A stretch of 59,201 nt of DNA from Candidatus Gastranaerophilales bacterium (GTDB lineage Bacteria; Cyanobacteriota; Vampirovibrionia; Gastranaerophilales; Gastranaerophilaceae): NCBI GenBank assembly GCA_944322755.1, contig CALUPY010000015.1:1-59201 (forward strand). Direction: 5' to 3'. Made by a program: the position numbers and the translations under genes. The notes beneath the pieces were generated by a model. The model was given only the letters and a program-made list of their open reading frames with translations. It had not been told where the DNA came from and did no database searches. Below are positions 25,326-33,180 of the stretch, piece by piece (positions within the stretch are counted from its first letter, which is position 1; each line of letters starts with the position of its first letter).

Positions 25326-26000
25326 ATGATTAATCAGGCTCAATCAAAAATTAAAGAATATATTGAAATCGTAGAAAAGGTAGCGAAAGTTGAACACAGG
25401 CGTATACCTTCACATATGGTCGATTATGAAGAACTGGTAAGCATAGGGATAATTGCTGTTCAGTCAATGATAAAGAACAAAACTCCCGAGCAGCTTGAAA
25501 AATACAACAGTTCATATATCGGCACAGCTGTAAGATGGGCTATCAGAAACGAGCTGAGAAGCCGCTACAAGTGGTATTCTCTTAAACATACAAAATCAGC
25601 TGACAGCACAGAAAATGAAACTCCTGACGGTGAAGGCGGAGATATTGATATTTCTCCCGGAAAAGTGAGAGAGGCAATATATGAGACTATCCTCTCTATT
25701 GACTCAATTGCAGCTGCGTCGTCTGACAATGACTCGCCGTTTGATTTCATAAAAGACCCGCATGCAATGCCGGATGAAAAAGCAGAAATTTCAGAGCTTG
25801 GAAGAGCGATAAGAGAGGCTATTGCTACACTGCCCCAAAAAGACAGGCTCATTGTAGAATACAGATTTTACAGAAACATGCAGGTAAAAGAAATTGCTGA
25901 GCAGGTTGGTCTGTCTTCCTCCAGAATTACGAGAATAGTTCAATCCGCACTAAATCATGTACGCGAGTATCTTGTACAGCATGAACACTATGGATATTAA
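25326..26000 (+). CDS. FliA/WhiG-like alternative sigma factor
   Basis: A sigma-70 family protein of about 224 residues. Region 2 is represented by DYEELVSIGIIAVQSMI and GTAVRWAIRNELRSRYKW. The C-terminal region 4 carries LPQKDRLIVEYRFYRNMQVKEIA and a helix-turn-helix, VGLSSSRITRIVQSALNHVR. Domain 3 between them is acidic and diverged. Its place directly behind flhB suggests the flagellar late-gene sigma (sigma-28 type). The ATG at 25326 gives MINQAQSK; a TTG at 25320 that overlaps the flhB stop is also possible. Confidence 0.88.
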   Translation: MINQAQSKIKEYIEIVEKVAKVEHRRIPSHMVDYEELVSIGIIAVQSMIKNKTPEQLEKYNSSYIGTAVRWAIRNELRSRYKWYSLKHTKSADSTENETPDGEGGDIDISPGKVREAIYETILSIDSIAAASSDNDSPFDFIKDPHAMPDEKAEISELGRAIREAIATLPQKDRLIVEYRFYRNMQVKEIAEQVGLSSSRITRIVQSALNHVREYLVQHEHYGY

Positions 26001-26982
26001 CATGTCCGTTTTTTTGAGTTTATTATGTATAGTATTGTTTTTAAGCCTGCTTTCTTTGATATTTAAATACAGAAAGCTCAAACAAACTTTTCGCAATCAT
26101 AAAAAATCTTTGCGCAGTATTCTTAAAACAATAAATTCTGTCCGATACGGAAATCTGTATGAACGTGTAAACCCTGCGAACTTCGTTTTGCTTCCCAATT
26201 TTTCTGAAAGTATAAACAGAATGATAGAATCGATTGTGGACAGGGAGAATATGATTAACGAATATCAGGCTGATTTGAATAAAAAAATAGAAGCTTTAAA
26301 AGAAATTGAACAGCTGAAAGAAGATTTTGTAGCGACATTGACGCATGATTTAAAGGTGCCTATAATTGCGGAAAAAAATATGCTTCATTTTCTGGAGGAA
26401 AACAGATTCGGAGATTTGACAGAAAAGCAGCGTGAAGCAGTTATACACTTACAAAATTCAAATAAAGAGCTGATAGAACTTGTTGAAATTATATTAGAAA
26501 CTTACAAACTCAATGAAACAAATATAATTCTAAACAAAGAAAGAGTCGATATTGGAGATTTAATAAATACTGTTATTGAAGAAATGCAGCCAATTGCTGA
26601 TGCAAACTCACAGAAAATTAATTTTGATTCTCATCATGACGGTTTTGTTAACGCTGACAAATTCTATTTAAAAAGAGTTTTAAAAAATATTATACTAAAT
26701 GGACTTTCTTATACTGACAGCCGTGGATGTCTTGATATTTGTATTACGGATTCGCAAAACAGTGTCGATATAAATATAACGAATTATGGCAAGTATATAA
26801 GCGAAGAAGAGATAGAACATATTTTTGACAAATACTATTCATCCGCAAAAAAATTCAGAAAAATCGGCACCGGTCTCGGGCTTTACTTATCCAATAAAAT
26901 AATTGATGCACATGAAGGAAAAATTAAAGTCGAGTCGCAAAAAGATTCTAAAACAACTTTTGTTATTTCGTTAAAAAAATAG
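25981..26982 (+). CDS. Membrane-anchored sensor histidine kinase
   Basis: A kinase of about 333 residues with one N-terminal membrane helix (SVFLSLLCIVLFLSLLSLIF) and no real periplasmic domain. A linker coiled coil follows, then HisKA with His in FVATLTHDLKVPI and HATPase_c with NIILNGLSYT, FDKYYSSA and GTGLGLYLSN. The G1 box is weak (NYGKYIS). The frame opens inside the sigma gene, so the starts at 25981, 25990 and 26002 all overlap or touch its end. Tight coupling to the sigma factor suggests signalling to flagellar or motility control (inference). No response regulator is adjacent. Confidence 0.88.
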   Translation: MNTMDINMSVFLSLLCIVLFLSLLSLIFKYRKLKQTFRNHKKSLRSILKTINSVRYGNLYERVNPANFVLLPNFSESINRMIESIVDRENMINEYQADLNKKIEALKEIEQLKEDFVATLTHDLKVPIIAEKNMLHFLEENRFGDLTEKQREAVIHLQNSNKELIELVEIILETYKLNETNIILNKERVDIGDLINTVIEEMQPIADANSQKINFDSHHDGFVNADKFYLKRVLKNIILNGLSYTDSRGCLDICITDSQNSVDINITNYGKYISEEEIEHIFDKYYSSAKKFRKIGTGLGLYLSNKIIDAHEGKIKVESQKDSKTTFVISLKK

Positions 26983-26998
26983 TTAACAAACACATCTG

Positions 26999-27301
26999 TT
27001 ATTTACGTTCGTAAAATAACACTCCGTCTTTATCTATACTATTTTTCATTTCGCTGTGAGTAAGATTTTTATAATCCGTAACGTCAAATTTGTATGGGGT
27101 GGAGAGTTCGTCCAACTCCCAAAGATAGGTTGAAATGGCATCAGGATTGTCAGTCCAGATTGCAAAATCCACATCAGAGCCGTTTCTGTAATTTCCTTTT
27201 GCTCTGGAACCATAAATACAGACTTTTTCAATTTCAGGTTTTGATATGAAATATTCAAGAAGTTCTTTGATAGTTCGTTGAGGCAGACCAAAATTATTCA
27301 T
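26999..27301 (-). CDS. MNT-type nucleotidyltransferase (antitoxin-like)
   Basis: A minimal nucleotidyltransferase of about 100 residues with the GS-x10-DxD motif in YGSRAKGNYRNGSDVDFAIW. In HepT/MNT (type VII) toxin-antitoxin pairs the MNT enzyme AMPylates and silences the HepT RNase. I start it at 27301, where its ATG overlaps the stop of the upstream HepT-like gene (ATGAATAA); the frame is open 17 codons further but those lie inside the partner. Confidence 0.87.
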   Translation of the reverse strand: MNNFGLPQRTIKELLEYFISKPEIEKVCIYGSRAKGNYRNGSDVDFAIWTDNPDAISTYLWELDELSTPYKFDVTDYKNLTHSEMKNSIDKDGVLFYERK

Positions 27302-27698
27302 AAAATCCGGAGAGCCCTTTCTGAAATCTGCAAAGTTCTTCAAAATATTCACCTGAAACTCGTTCTAAAATTTTGTCTACTTTGTCCTGATTGTATTCAT
27401 GCGAGCTTGCATTTTTGTCTTTTGCCATATCTATCCAAATTTGTGCAGAAGGTAAAATTTCAGAGGAAAAAGCGGATTTTATAACATCCCTTGGCGTAAA
27501 CACTTCTATATCCTTTGAAAAAAGATAGTCTTTTAAAACTTTCCAGCCCAATTCAAAAGTTATCTCAAAACTTTGTATCAAAGCGAGTTTATATATGTCG
27601 TCAGTTTTGTCCGTAACATATTTTTCGTTTGATTTTTTTAACAGCAAAAAGGCATTATTAAAATTTTCAATACGCTCAGTAAGCCTTGTTCTCGTCAT
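27294..27698 (-). CDS. HepT-like / HI0074-type nucleotidyltransferase substrate-binding protein
   Basis: A 134-residue all-helical protein of the HI0074 family: IYKLALIQSFEITFELGWKV, TPRDVIKSAF and DKNASSHEYN near the C terminus. The last block is a K-x4-H-x-Y version of the R-x4-H-x-Y RNase motif of HepT toxins. It is coupled to the MNT gene by an 8-base overlap, toxin-like gene first. Whether it is a toxin or a structural partner of the nucleotidyltransferase is open. Confidence 0.87.
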   Translation of the reverse strand: MTRTRLTERIENFNNAFLLLKKSNEKYVTDKTDDIYKLALIQSFEITFELGWKVLKDYLFSKDIEVFTPRDVIKSAFSSEILPSAQIWIDMAKDKNASSHEYNQDKVDKILERVSGEYFEELCRFQKGLSGFYE

Positions 27699-27767
27699 AT
27701 CAGCTCCATTGAATTTTTTATTATTATATCATTTCTGAATTTTTAAACGCAATTTTTTTTAGATTAA

Positions 27768-27803
27768 AAAGCCCTCAAAATTTTTTTCATTTTTGAGGGC
27801 TTT
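27768..27803. terminator. Terminator after typA
   Basis: AAAGCCCTCAAAA pairs with TTTTGAGGGCTTT over a 10-nt loop with A and T tracts on both sides. It ends the minus-strand typA transcript. It lies just upstream of the HepT-like gene. Confidence 0.85.
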
Positions 27804-27806
27804 AAT

Positions 27807-29594
27807 TTATCTCAATTTTACTAAATCAGCTTTTCTCATTCTGACGCTTTTCGGTGTAACTTCGACCAGCTCGTCATCTGAGATATATTCAAGGCATTCT
27901 TCAAGCGACATAATACGCGGTGCCTGCAGCGTTACCATAACATCAGCGGTTGCTGTTCTCATATTTGTGAGTTTTTTTGTCTTGCATACGTTAACTGCTA
28001 TGTCTTGCGGTCTGTTGCATTCTCCGACTATCATGCCTCTGTAGATTTTTGTTTTTGGAGTAATAAAGAATACTCCTCTGTCTTCAAACTGAGCAAGTGC
28101 GTAGGGAACGGCAACTCCTTCCTCAAATGCAATTAAAGAGCCTGTTCTTTGTCTGTTTATGTCTCCGGCGTAATACTGATAGTCATAGAATGTATGGTTC
28201 ATGATACCTTCACCGCGGGTCATTCTTATAAATTCACCGCGGAATCCGATTAGTCCTCTTGCCGGAATTATAAATCTCATGTGAGAACGTGTTCCTATTG
28301 CTTGCATTTCCTGCATCTCACCTTTTCTGGAGGCAAGTTTTTCAATACAGCTTCCGGCAAATTCTTCGGGTACATCTATCATCAAATCCTCAAAAGGTTC
28401 AAATAATTCATCACCGATAGTTTTGTAGATAACCTCCGGTTTTGAAACCTGAAACTCATATCCTTCACGTCTCATTGTCTCAATCAGAATACTCAAATGC
28501 AGCTCGCCTCTGCCTGAAACTTTAAATACATCCGTATTTTCAGTATCTTCAACGCGAAGGCTTACATTTTTTTCAAGCTCCTGATAAAGTCTTTTTCTCA
28601 ACTGTCTTGAGGTGACGAATTTTCCTTCCTGACCGGCAAACGGGCTGTCATTTACGGAAAAATTCATCTGTAGTGTTGGTTCATCAATTTTTATCAAAGG
28701 CAGAGCTTTCGGATTTTCTAATGACGCAATGGTCTCTCCTATCTGAATACCCGCAAATCCTGCAATACCTACGATATCACCTGCCTGTGCTTCTTTTATT
28801 TCAACACGCCCCAAATCCTCAAAGCCGTAGAGCTTTACGATTTTACCCTTCTCTATTGTGCCGTCAGCTTTCATAAGATTAACCTGTTCCTGTGAATGTA
28901 TTGAACCGTTAACTATTCTGCCTATTGCAATTCTTCCTACGTATTCATTGTAGTCCAATGTAGTTACGTGGAATTGCAGGTCTTTGGTGTTGTCGCCAAG
29001 AGGCGGTTTTATATTTTCAATTATAGAGTCCAAAAGCGGTATAATATCTTTTGATTCATCTTCAAGTTCTTTTTTTGCATAACCATTCAAGCTGCTTGAA
29101 TATATGACAGGGAAATCAAGCAGATATTCGTCATCAGTCAATTCCGTAAACAGGTCAAAAACTTTGTTCAAAGCATTATCAGGATCGGCTGCGGGTTTGT
29201 CAATTTTGTTTATGACAACAATAACTCTTATGCCGAGTTCCAGCGCTTTTGACAGTACGAATCTTGTCTGCGGCATAGGTCCTTCTGCAGCGTCTACGAT
29301 AAGTAATGCTCCGTCTACCATGCCCAAAACACGCTCGACTTCTCCGCCAAAATCAGCGTGACCGGGAGTGTCCACGATATTTATTTTGTAATCCTTGTAA
29401 TGCACTGAAACGTTTTTGGCAAGAATAGTAATCCCTCTTTCTCTTTCAAGGTCGTTACTATCCAGCACTCGTTCCTGTACCTGTTCATTTTCTCTGAAAA
29501 CACCGCATTGTTTAAGCATACAATCGACCAGCGTCGTTTTGCCGTGGTCAACGTGTGCGATAATTGCGATATTTCTTAACTTTGTATTTTCCAT
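27807..29594 (-). CDS. typA: Ribosome-associated GTPase TypA/BipA
   Basis: A translational GTPase of 595 residues acting on the 50S subunit, needed for growth under cold or stress in several bacteria. G motifs: AHVDHGKTTLVD, RGITI, DTPGHADFGGEVERV and NKIDKP. The EF-G-like C-terminal domains are followed by the BipA-specific end, with RGLIGFRGEF, MTRGEGIMNHTF and DIAVNVCKTKKLTNMR. Full length, single gene. Confidence 0.97.
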   Translation of the reverse strand: MENTKLRNIAIIAHVDHGKTTLVDCMLKQCGVFRENEQVQERVLDSNDLERERGITILAKNVSVHYKDYKINIVDTPGHADFGGEVERVLGMVDGALLIVDAAEGPMPQTRFVLSKALELGIRVIVVINKIDKPAADPDNALNKVFDLFTELTDDEYLLDFPVIYSSSLNGYAKKELEDESKDIIPLLDSIIENIKPPLGDNTKDLQFHVTTLDYNEYVGRIAIGRIVNGSIHSQEQVNLMKADGTIEKGKIVKLYGFEDLGRVEIKEAQAGDIVGIAGFAGIQIGETIASLENPKALPLIKIDEPTLQMNFSVNDSPFAGQEGKFVTSRQLRKRLYQELEKNVSLRVEDTENTDVFKVSGRGELHLSILIETMRREGYEFQVSKPEVIYKTIGDELFEPFEDLMIDVPEEFAGSCIEKLASRKGEMQEMQAIGTRSHMRFIIPARGLIGFRGEFIRMTRGEGIMNHTFYDYQYYAGDINRQRTGSLIAFEEGVAVPYALAQFEDRGVFFITPKTKIYRGMIVGECNRPQDIAVNVCKTKKLTNMRTATADVMVTLQAPRIMSLEECLEYISDDELVEVTPKSVRMRKADLVKLR

Positions 29595-29681
29595 TGTTAT
29601 TCCTGTTCAGCTATTTTAATTATTATGTACCCTATGTACCAATAATATAACAAAAATAAAAACGGAAAAAAATTTTATTTG

Positions 29682-30926
29682 CTATGCGTTGAATATCAGG
29701 AACAGTTCTTTTAAAAATTCATAACCTTTAAGATATGAAGCATAATCAACTTTTTCATCGGAAGAGTGCATATTGTAAATATCTGCAAGTCCTATCAAAT
29801 AAGGTTTGAATACTTTACCGTCCTTATTCGTTTTGTGTGCGTAAATATGTGTCTCTGCTCCGGCATGGAAGGAGGATACTTCAACCTCAATACCAACTTT
29901 TTTGCCGGCTTCCAGGCCGATTTTTTGGATGGTTTCATCTCCGGATTTTTCAAACGCTTTCATTTTTGATTTAGCTATAAATTCAGCTTTCGCAAGACCG
30001 TCATATTTTTTATTAAATTTTTCAACAATAGCTTTAATATCTTCAATCAATTGGTTTTCGTTTGCTTCTTCCGAACTTCTGATAGAGTATTTTGCTACAG
30101 CCTTTGTGTTTATGATATTTGTCATTGAATTATCAGCAACATAATCAATATAGCTTTCAGCTTTTATTCCTTCTTGAGAAATTCTTTGAATAACAGCTTC
30201 AACTCCGCCGCCGATTACAGAACCTATGTTTATTGATGTAACTGTACCATAGTCATCACGCTTATACTCGCCTTGCGGGATTTCATTTATCAGTTCAGCA
30301 ATGAGTTTTACGGCATTTAGTCTTGTTTTGTCACCTATATCAATACCGGAATGACCGCCTTTCACTGCGTTAACAATAAGCGTTCCGTTTGTGTAACTTG
30401 CGCCAGAAATTTGCACCTGCCCCATTTTGTCAGCGTCCAGGACAAGAACGTACTCTGAATTTATTTTATTAAATTCAACATTATTTATACCGGTCATGGT
30501 CTGTTCTTCGTCTTTTGTGAAAACAAGTTCCAGTCCGCCGTGTTTTATATTGCTTTTTGCTACTTCAAGTGCAAGTTTTATAGCTGCAGCGTCTCCGGTT
30601 TTGTCGTCAGAGCCGAGGGTTCTTGTTTTGTCTGTTTCAATAAATTTTCCATCCTCTGAAATTTTGATGTTCACGGGAGATGAATCTCCGACTACATCCA
30701 TGTGTGCAGACAGCAATAACGGTTTTTTTGTGCTGTCTGTGGGTTCTATATACGCCATAACATTGCCAAAAGCGTCTTTGTACGCGTTTACCCCGTTTGT
30801 AGTTAAAATTTCCACAATTTTATCAGCAACTTTATCCTCTTTACCTGACGGGGAAGGAATTTCCGCCAGCGTGCAAAATATATCGATTAAGTCGTGTTCT
30901 TTTCTTAAACAATTAATATCTGTCAT
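29682..30926 (-). CDS. M20-family metallopeptidase (PepT-like)
   Basis: A 414-residue zinc peptidase similar to tripeptidase T. Metal and catalytic sites are visible: SAHMDVVGD, LGSDDKTGDAAA, TKDEEQTMTG, VLDADKMG and the C-terminal SSFHAGAETH. The central lid domain contains GGHSGIDIG. It should act on short peptides in the cytoplasm. A single gene after typA; no signal peptide. Confidence 0.9.
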   Translation of the reverse strand: MTDINCLRKEHDLIDIFCTLAEIPSPSGKEDKVADKIVEILTTNGVNAYKDAFGNVMAYIEPTDSTKKPLLLSAHMDVVGDSSPVNIKISEDGKFIETDKTRTLGSDDKTGDAAAIKLALEVAKSNIKHGGLELVFTKDEEQTMTGINNVEFNKINSEYVLVLDADKMGQVQISGASYTNGTLIVNAVKGGHSGIDIGDKTRLNAVKLIAELINEIPQGEYKRDDYGTVTSINIGSVIGGGVEAVIQRISQEGIKAESYIDYVADNSMTNIINTKAVAKYSIRSSEEANENQLIEDIKAIVEKFNKKYDGLAKAEFIAKSKMKAFEKSGDETIQKIGLEAGKKVGIEVEVSSFHAGAETHIYAHKTNKDGKVFKPYLIGLADIYNMHSSDEKVDYASYLKGYEFLKELFLIFNA

Positions 30927-31031
30927 ACAAAACTCCTTTTTTAAGTAACACTCAAAAAATATGATAAATACTTTAGCAAATTTTGTAAATCACCGGTTTT
31001 GATTAAATTGCATCAGAACTGAAGACAGATA

Positions 31032-32108
31032 ATGATAGAAAAAATTTATAATTCAATCGGCTCACGGCTTTTATCAAAACAAACAGGGCTTAAAATACCA
31101 AAGCTAAAGGCAATATTTAAAAACGGTATTCCTAAAAATGCCGTCTCTATGGATATTGTCGAGATTGAAACAGATTTTGGCGCGGGCAAAAAAATCATCT
31201 CCTCATACAGAACAAAAAACGGAAATTTAATCAAAAGAATCACAGAAGACGAAAACAAGCGTACGATTGGAGTTAGTGAATACAAAGAAGATTTGTCTTT
31301 GGGGGATAAGGTTAAAGAAATTGTAAGAAAAAAATTTTCAGCAGAAGAAGAAACGCAACATATCAGAGAAAAAATCTCAGTAAAAACACAGAGCAACATA
31401 AATATAATAAACCGTATAAAATTAGTAATTACGAGTCATTCTAACAGCACAATATCTGAAAAACAGATATATGAAGAGTTCACCCAAAGAACCAAAAACA
31501 GAAAATATGTAGAAACAATTGCAGAACGAAGTGCAAATGCGAAATTCATTGAAAAAAATATTTTGACAAATATTGCAGACATAGAAAGGCTCGAAAAAGA
31601 TGCGTATCTGTTCATACGAAACTATGATAATAAGAATTTTACAAAACAAATCTTTGAGCAGGCAAAAAAAATTCAAAATTTGCACAACAAAAAAGTTAAT
31701 TTAAGTTTTATAAATTTTCCGGGATTAAGAGGAGCTGCATTTTTGAATTGTATTTCTATTAACCTGAAGCTTAATTCGGATAAGCCTCATCTGGTTAATA
31801 CAATAAATCACGAACTCAGACATCAGTATCAAAAAATGCTCAAAAAGCAGCTCGGATTTTTTAATTTTTTATTCGGCAAAGTTCCTAAAAATACAAGTCT
31901 TACAAAAAAAGAAATTTCTCTTGCCCGTAAATATTACATAGCGGAAATATTTTACAGCCCTAACGGTTTGAACAGAATTCAGTATGAAGACAATTTTCTC
32001 GAGGTTGATGCAAGAAAGTACGGCGAAACTGCGCTAAAAGATTATGAAAAATCAACACAGTATCTGCAATCACTGTTTCCAAAAGCTGCAAAAAAACTGT
32101 TTGAATAA
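31032..32108 (+). CDS. Unknown protein with HExxH metallopeptidase-like motif
   Basis: A 358-residue basic protein I do not recognise. Residues 260-264 are HELRH (HExxH), in NTINHELRHQYQKM. A downstream FLEVDARKYG carries Glu324, in the spacing expected for the third zinc ligand of gluzincins. The N-terminal half has a small beta-rich segment (~35-85) and a long helical region. No signal peptide or membrane segment. It stands alone between divergent pepT-like and convergent small genes. The motif set suggests a zinc protease; the substrate is unknown. Confidence 0.72.
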   Translation: MIEKIYNSIGSRLLSKQTGLKIPKLKAIFKNGIPKNAVSMDIVEIETDFGAGKKIISSYRTKNGNLIKRITEDENKRTIGVSEYKEDLSLGDKVKEIVRKKFSAEEETQHIREKISVKTQSNINIINRIKLVITSHSNSTISEKQIYEEFTQRTKNRKYVETIAERSANAKFIEKNILTNIADIERLEKDAYLFIRNYDNKNFTKQIFEQAKKIQNLHNKKVNLSFINFPGLRGAAFLNCISINLKLNSDKPHLVNTINHELRHQYQKMLKKQLGFFNFLFGKVPKNTSLTKKEISLARKYYIAEIFYSPNGLNRIQYEDNFLEVDARKYGETALKDYEKSTQYLQSLFPKAAKKLFE

Positions 32109-32180
32109 TCTTGTACAGCTCTTATCCCTCGCAAATAATCAAAAACAGAATATTCACTATCTCAAATTTTGCTGCACAAA

Positions 32181-32366
32181 CTAGCCGGCATAGAAAAATC
32201 TGGAATGACATCCGCCCGGTCCGATTTTTAAACGCAGTGACTTCATACATTTTGGACATCTGCCAACATACGCAGTGCCGTCTTTGTTTTTATACAGACG
32301 ACCGTATACATTACAACAGGTAAATATTATACCCACAAAGTTTTTAACGGATTTGTTTTCATACAT
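32181..32366 (-). CDS. Small zinc-ribbon-like protein
   Basis: A 61-residue protein with Cys pairs typical of a metal-binding ribbon: TCCNVYGRLYK, GRCPKC and GPGGC, with CPKC at its centre. The composition (YGRLYKNKDGTAYVGRCPKC) is clearly protein-like. I judge it a real gene although no family name comes to mind. It lies 23 bases upstream-facing from another tiny Cys-rich gene on the same strand. Confidence 0.65.
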   Translation of the reverse strand: MYENKSVKNFVGIIFTCCNVYGRLYKNKDGTAYVGRCPKCMKSLRLKIGPGGCHSRFFYAG

Positions 32367-32389
32367 AAAACTATTATAGTACTATTTTC

Positions 32390-32608
32390 TTAATCTGCCA
32401 AAACCTGCGGCATGTCCACATCCGGCTTGCCTAAAACTCTAACCAACTCCAAAACAGAAGCTTTCATCTGGCATTTCTGGGATGTTCCGCTAAAAAAGTC
32501 TGCATAAAAACATCCTTCGCACATGCACCCTCTCTTATAACATTCAAGAGCAGTATTAGTCCACCTTCTAACAGCAATTGCTCTTCCCATGTCTCTGCTT
32601 CTCAACAC
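32390..32608 (-). CDS. Small Cys-rich protein
   Basis: A 72-residue protein with a tight cysteine cluster: ECYKRGCMCEGCFYAD followed by SQKCQMK (five Cys). This could bind zinc or an iron-sulfur cluster. The start is GTG with an excellent ribosome site (GGGGAGGA, 4-5 bases away). The C-terminal part (VLELVRVLGKPD) looks helical. It precedes the zinc-ribbon-like gene by 23 bases, so the two may be one transcript. Confidence 0.68.
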   Translation of the reverse strand: MLRSRDMGRAIAVRRWTNTALECYKRGCMCEGCFYADFFSGTSQKCQMKASVLELVRVLGKPDVDMPQVLAD

Positions 32609-33096
32609 TAAGTCCTCCCCGACGATTTGTCTTCGAATTATGAATATTATCTAATTAACCGGCACAAAAAAACGTTCCGGTGTCCCCATATTGTCTTTCA
32701 GCTCCCTGAGCCAATTTCGACATCCTTTATTTTATTATATAATCAAAGACGCTTTTTACAAGCCAATCATGTCTAAATGTTACGAGATGTTTCAGCTGTC
32801 CGTATCCCGTTAATAGCAGTAAATACAAGCATTTTAAATTCTATAAAAACAAATACCATCATGGTTTTCATGAAAATCAAATCCCAAAACCATGCTGTGA
32901 AGCATGTTTCCATGCTGTTTTTGCAACATTAAGATATGTAAAACTTATCTGTCAGTATTGAATTTAATCTAATTTAACGTAATTTAACATATTTGATATA
33001 GTATAAAAAATAGTCTATTTTATTATTAGGTAAAAGTGTATGTCTGAAAAAATTCGTAATACTAAACGAAATGGCATAAACGAAATTTTTTGAGTA
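32609..33096. other. Intergenic region upstream of the fliF operon
   Basis: No gene seen. It includes a CATGCT-GTGA-AGCATG hairpin at about 32891-32906 and three close copies of AATTTAA near 32960-32986. Next comes the word TTTGATATAGTATAAAA (~32992), a likely promoter region for fliF. A further inverted repeat, AAAAAATTCGT with ACGAAATTTTTT, spans about 33048-33091. Confidence 0.5.
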
Positions 33097-33162
33097 ACAA
33101 GGCAGGTCTTTGAAAATCAAAGACCGGAAGCAAATAGATAACTCCGGATAAAATCCTGTTGT
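33097..33162 (+). promoter_or_regulatory. Structured 5' leader of fliF (three-way junction candidate)
   Basis: ACAA-GG-CAGG (33097-33106) can pair with CCTGTTGT (33155-33162). Inside lie GTCTTTG-AAAAT-CAAAGAC and a CCGGA...TCCGG stem-loop. The structure ends 9 bases before the ribosome site (GAGGGGAG). It could be a riboswitch or a translational control element. I could not match it to the c-di-GMP (GEMM) consensus. Confidence 0.45.
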
Positions 33163-33180
33163 CAAAAGAGAGGGGAGACT

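Noticed and set aside
33097-33162. c-di-GMP-I (GEMM) riboswitch call
   Set aside because: The context is tempting, but the conserved GEMM core and tetraloop/receptor could not be matched by eye. I kept it only as an unclassified leader.
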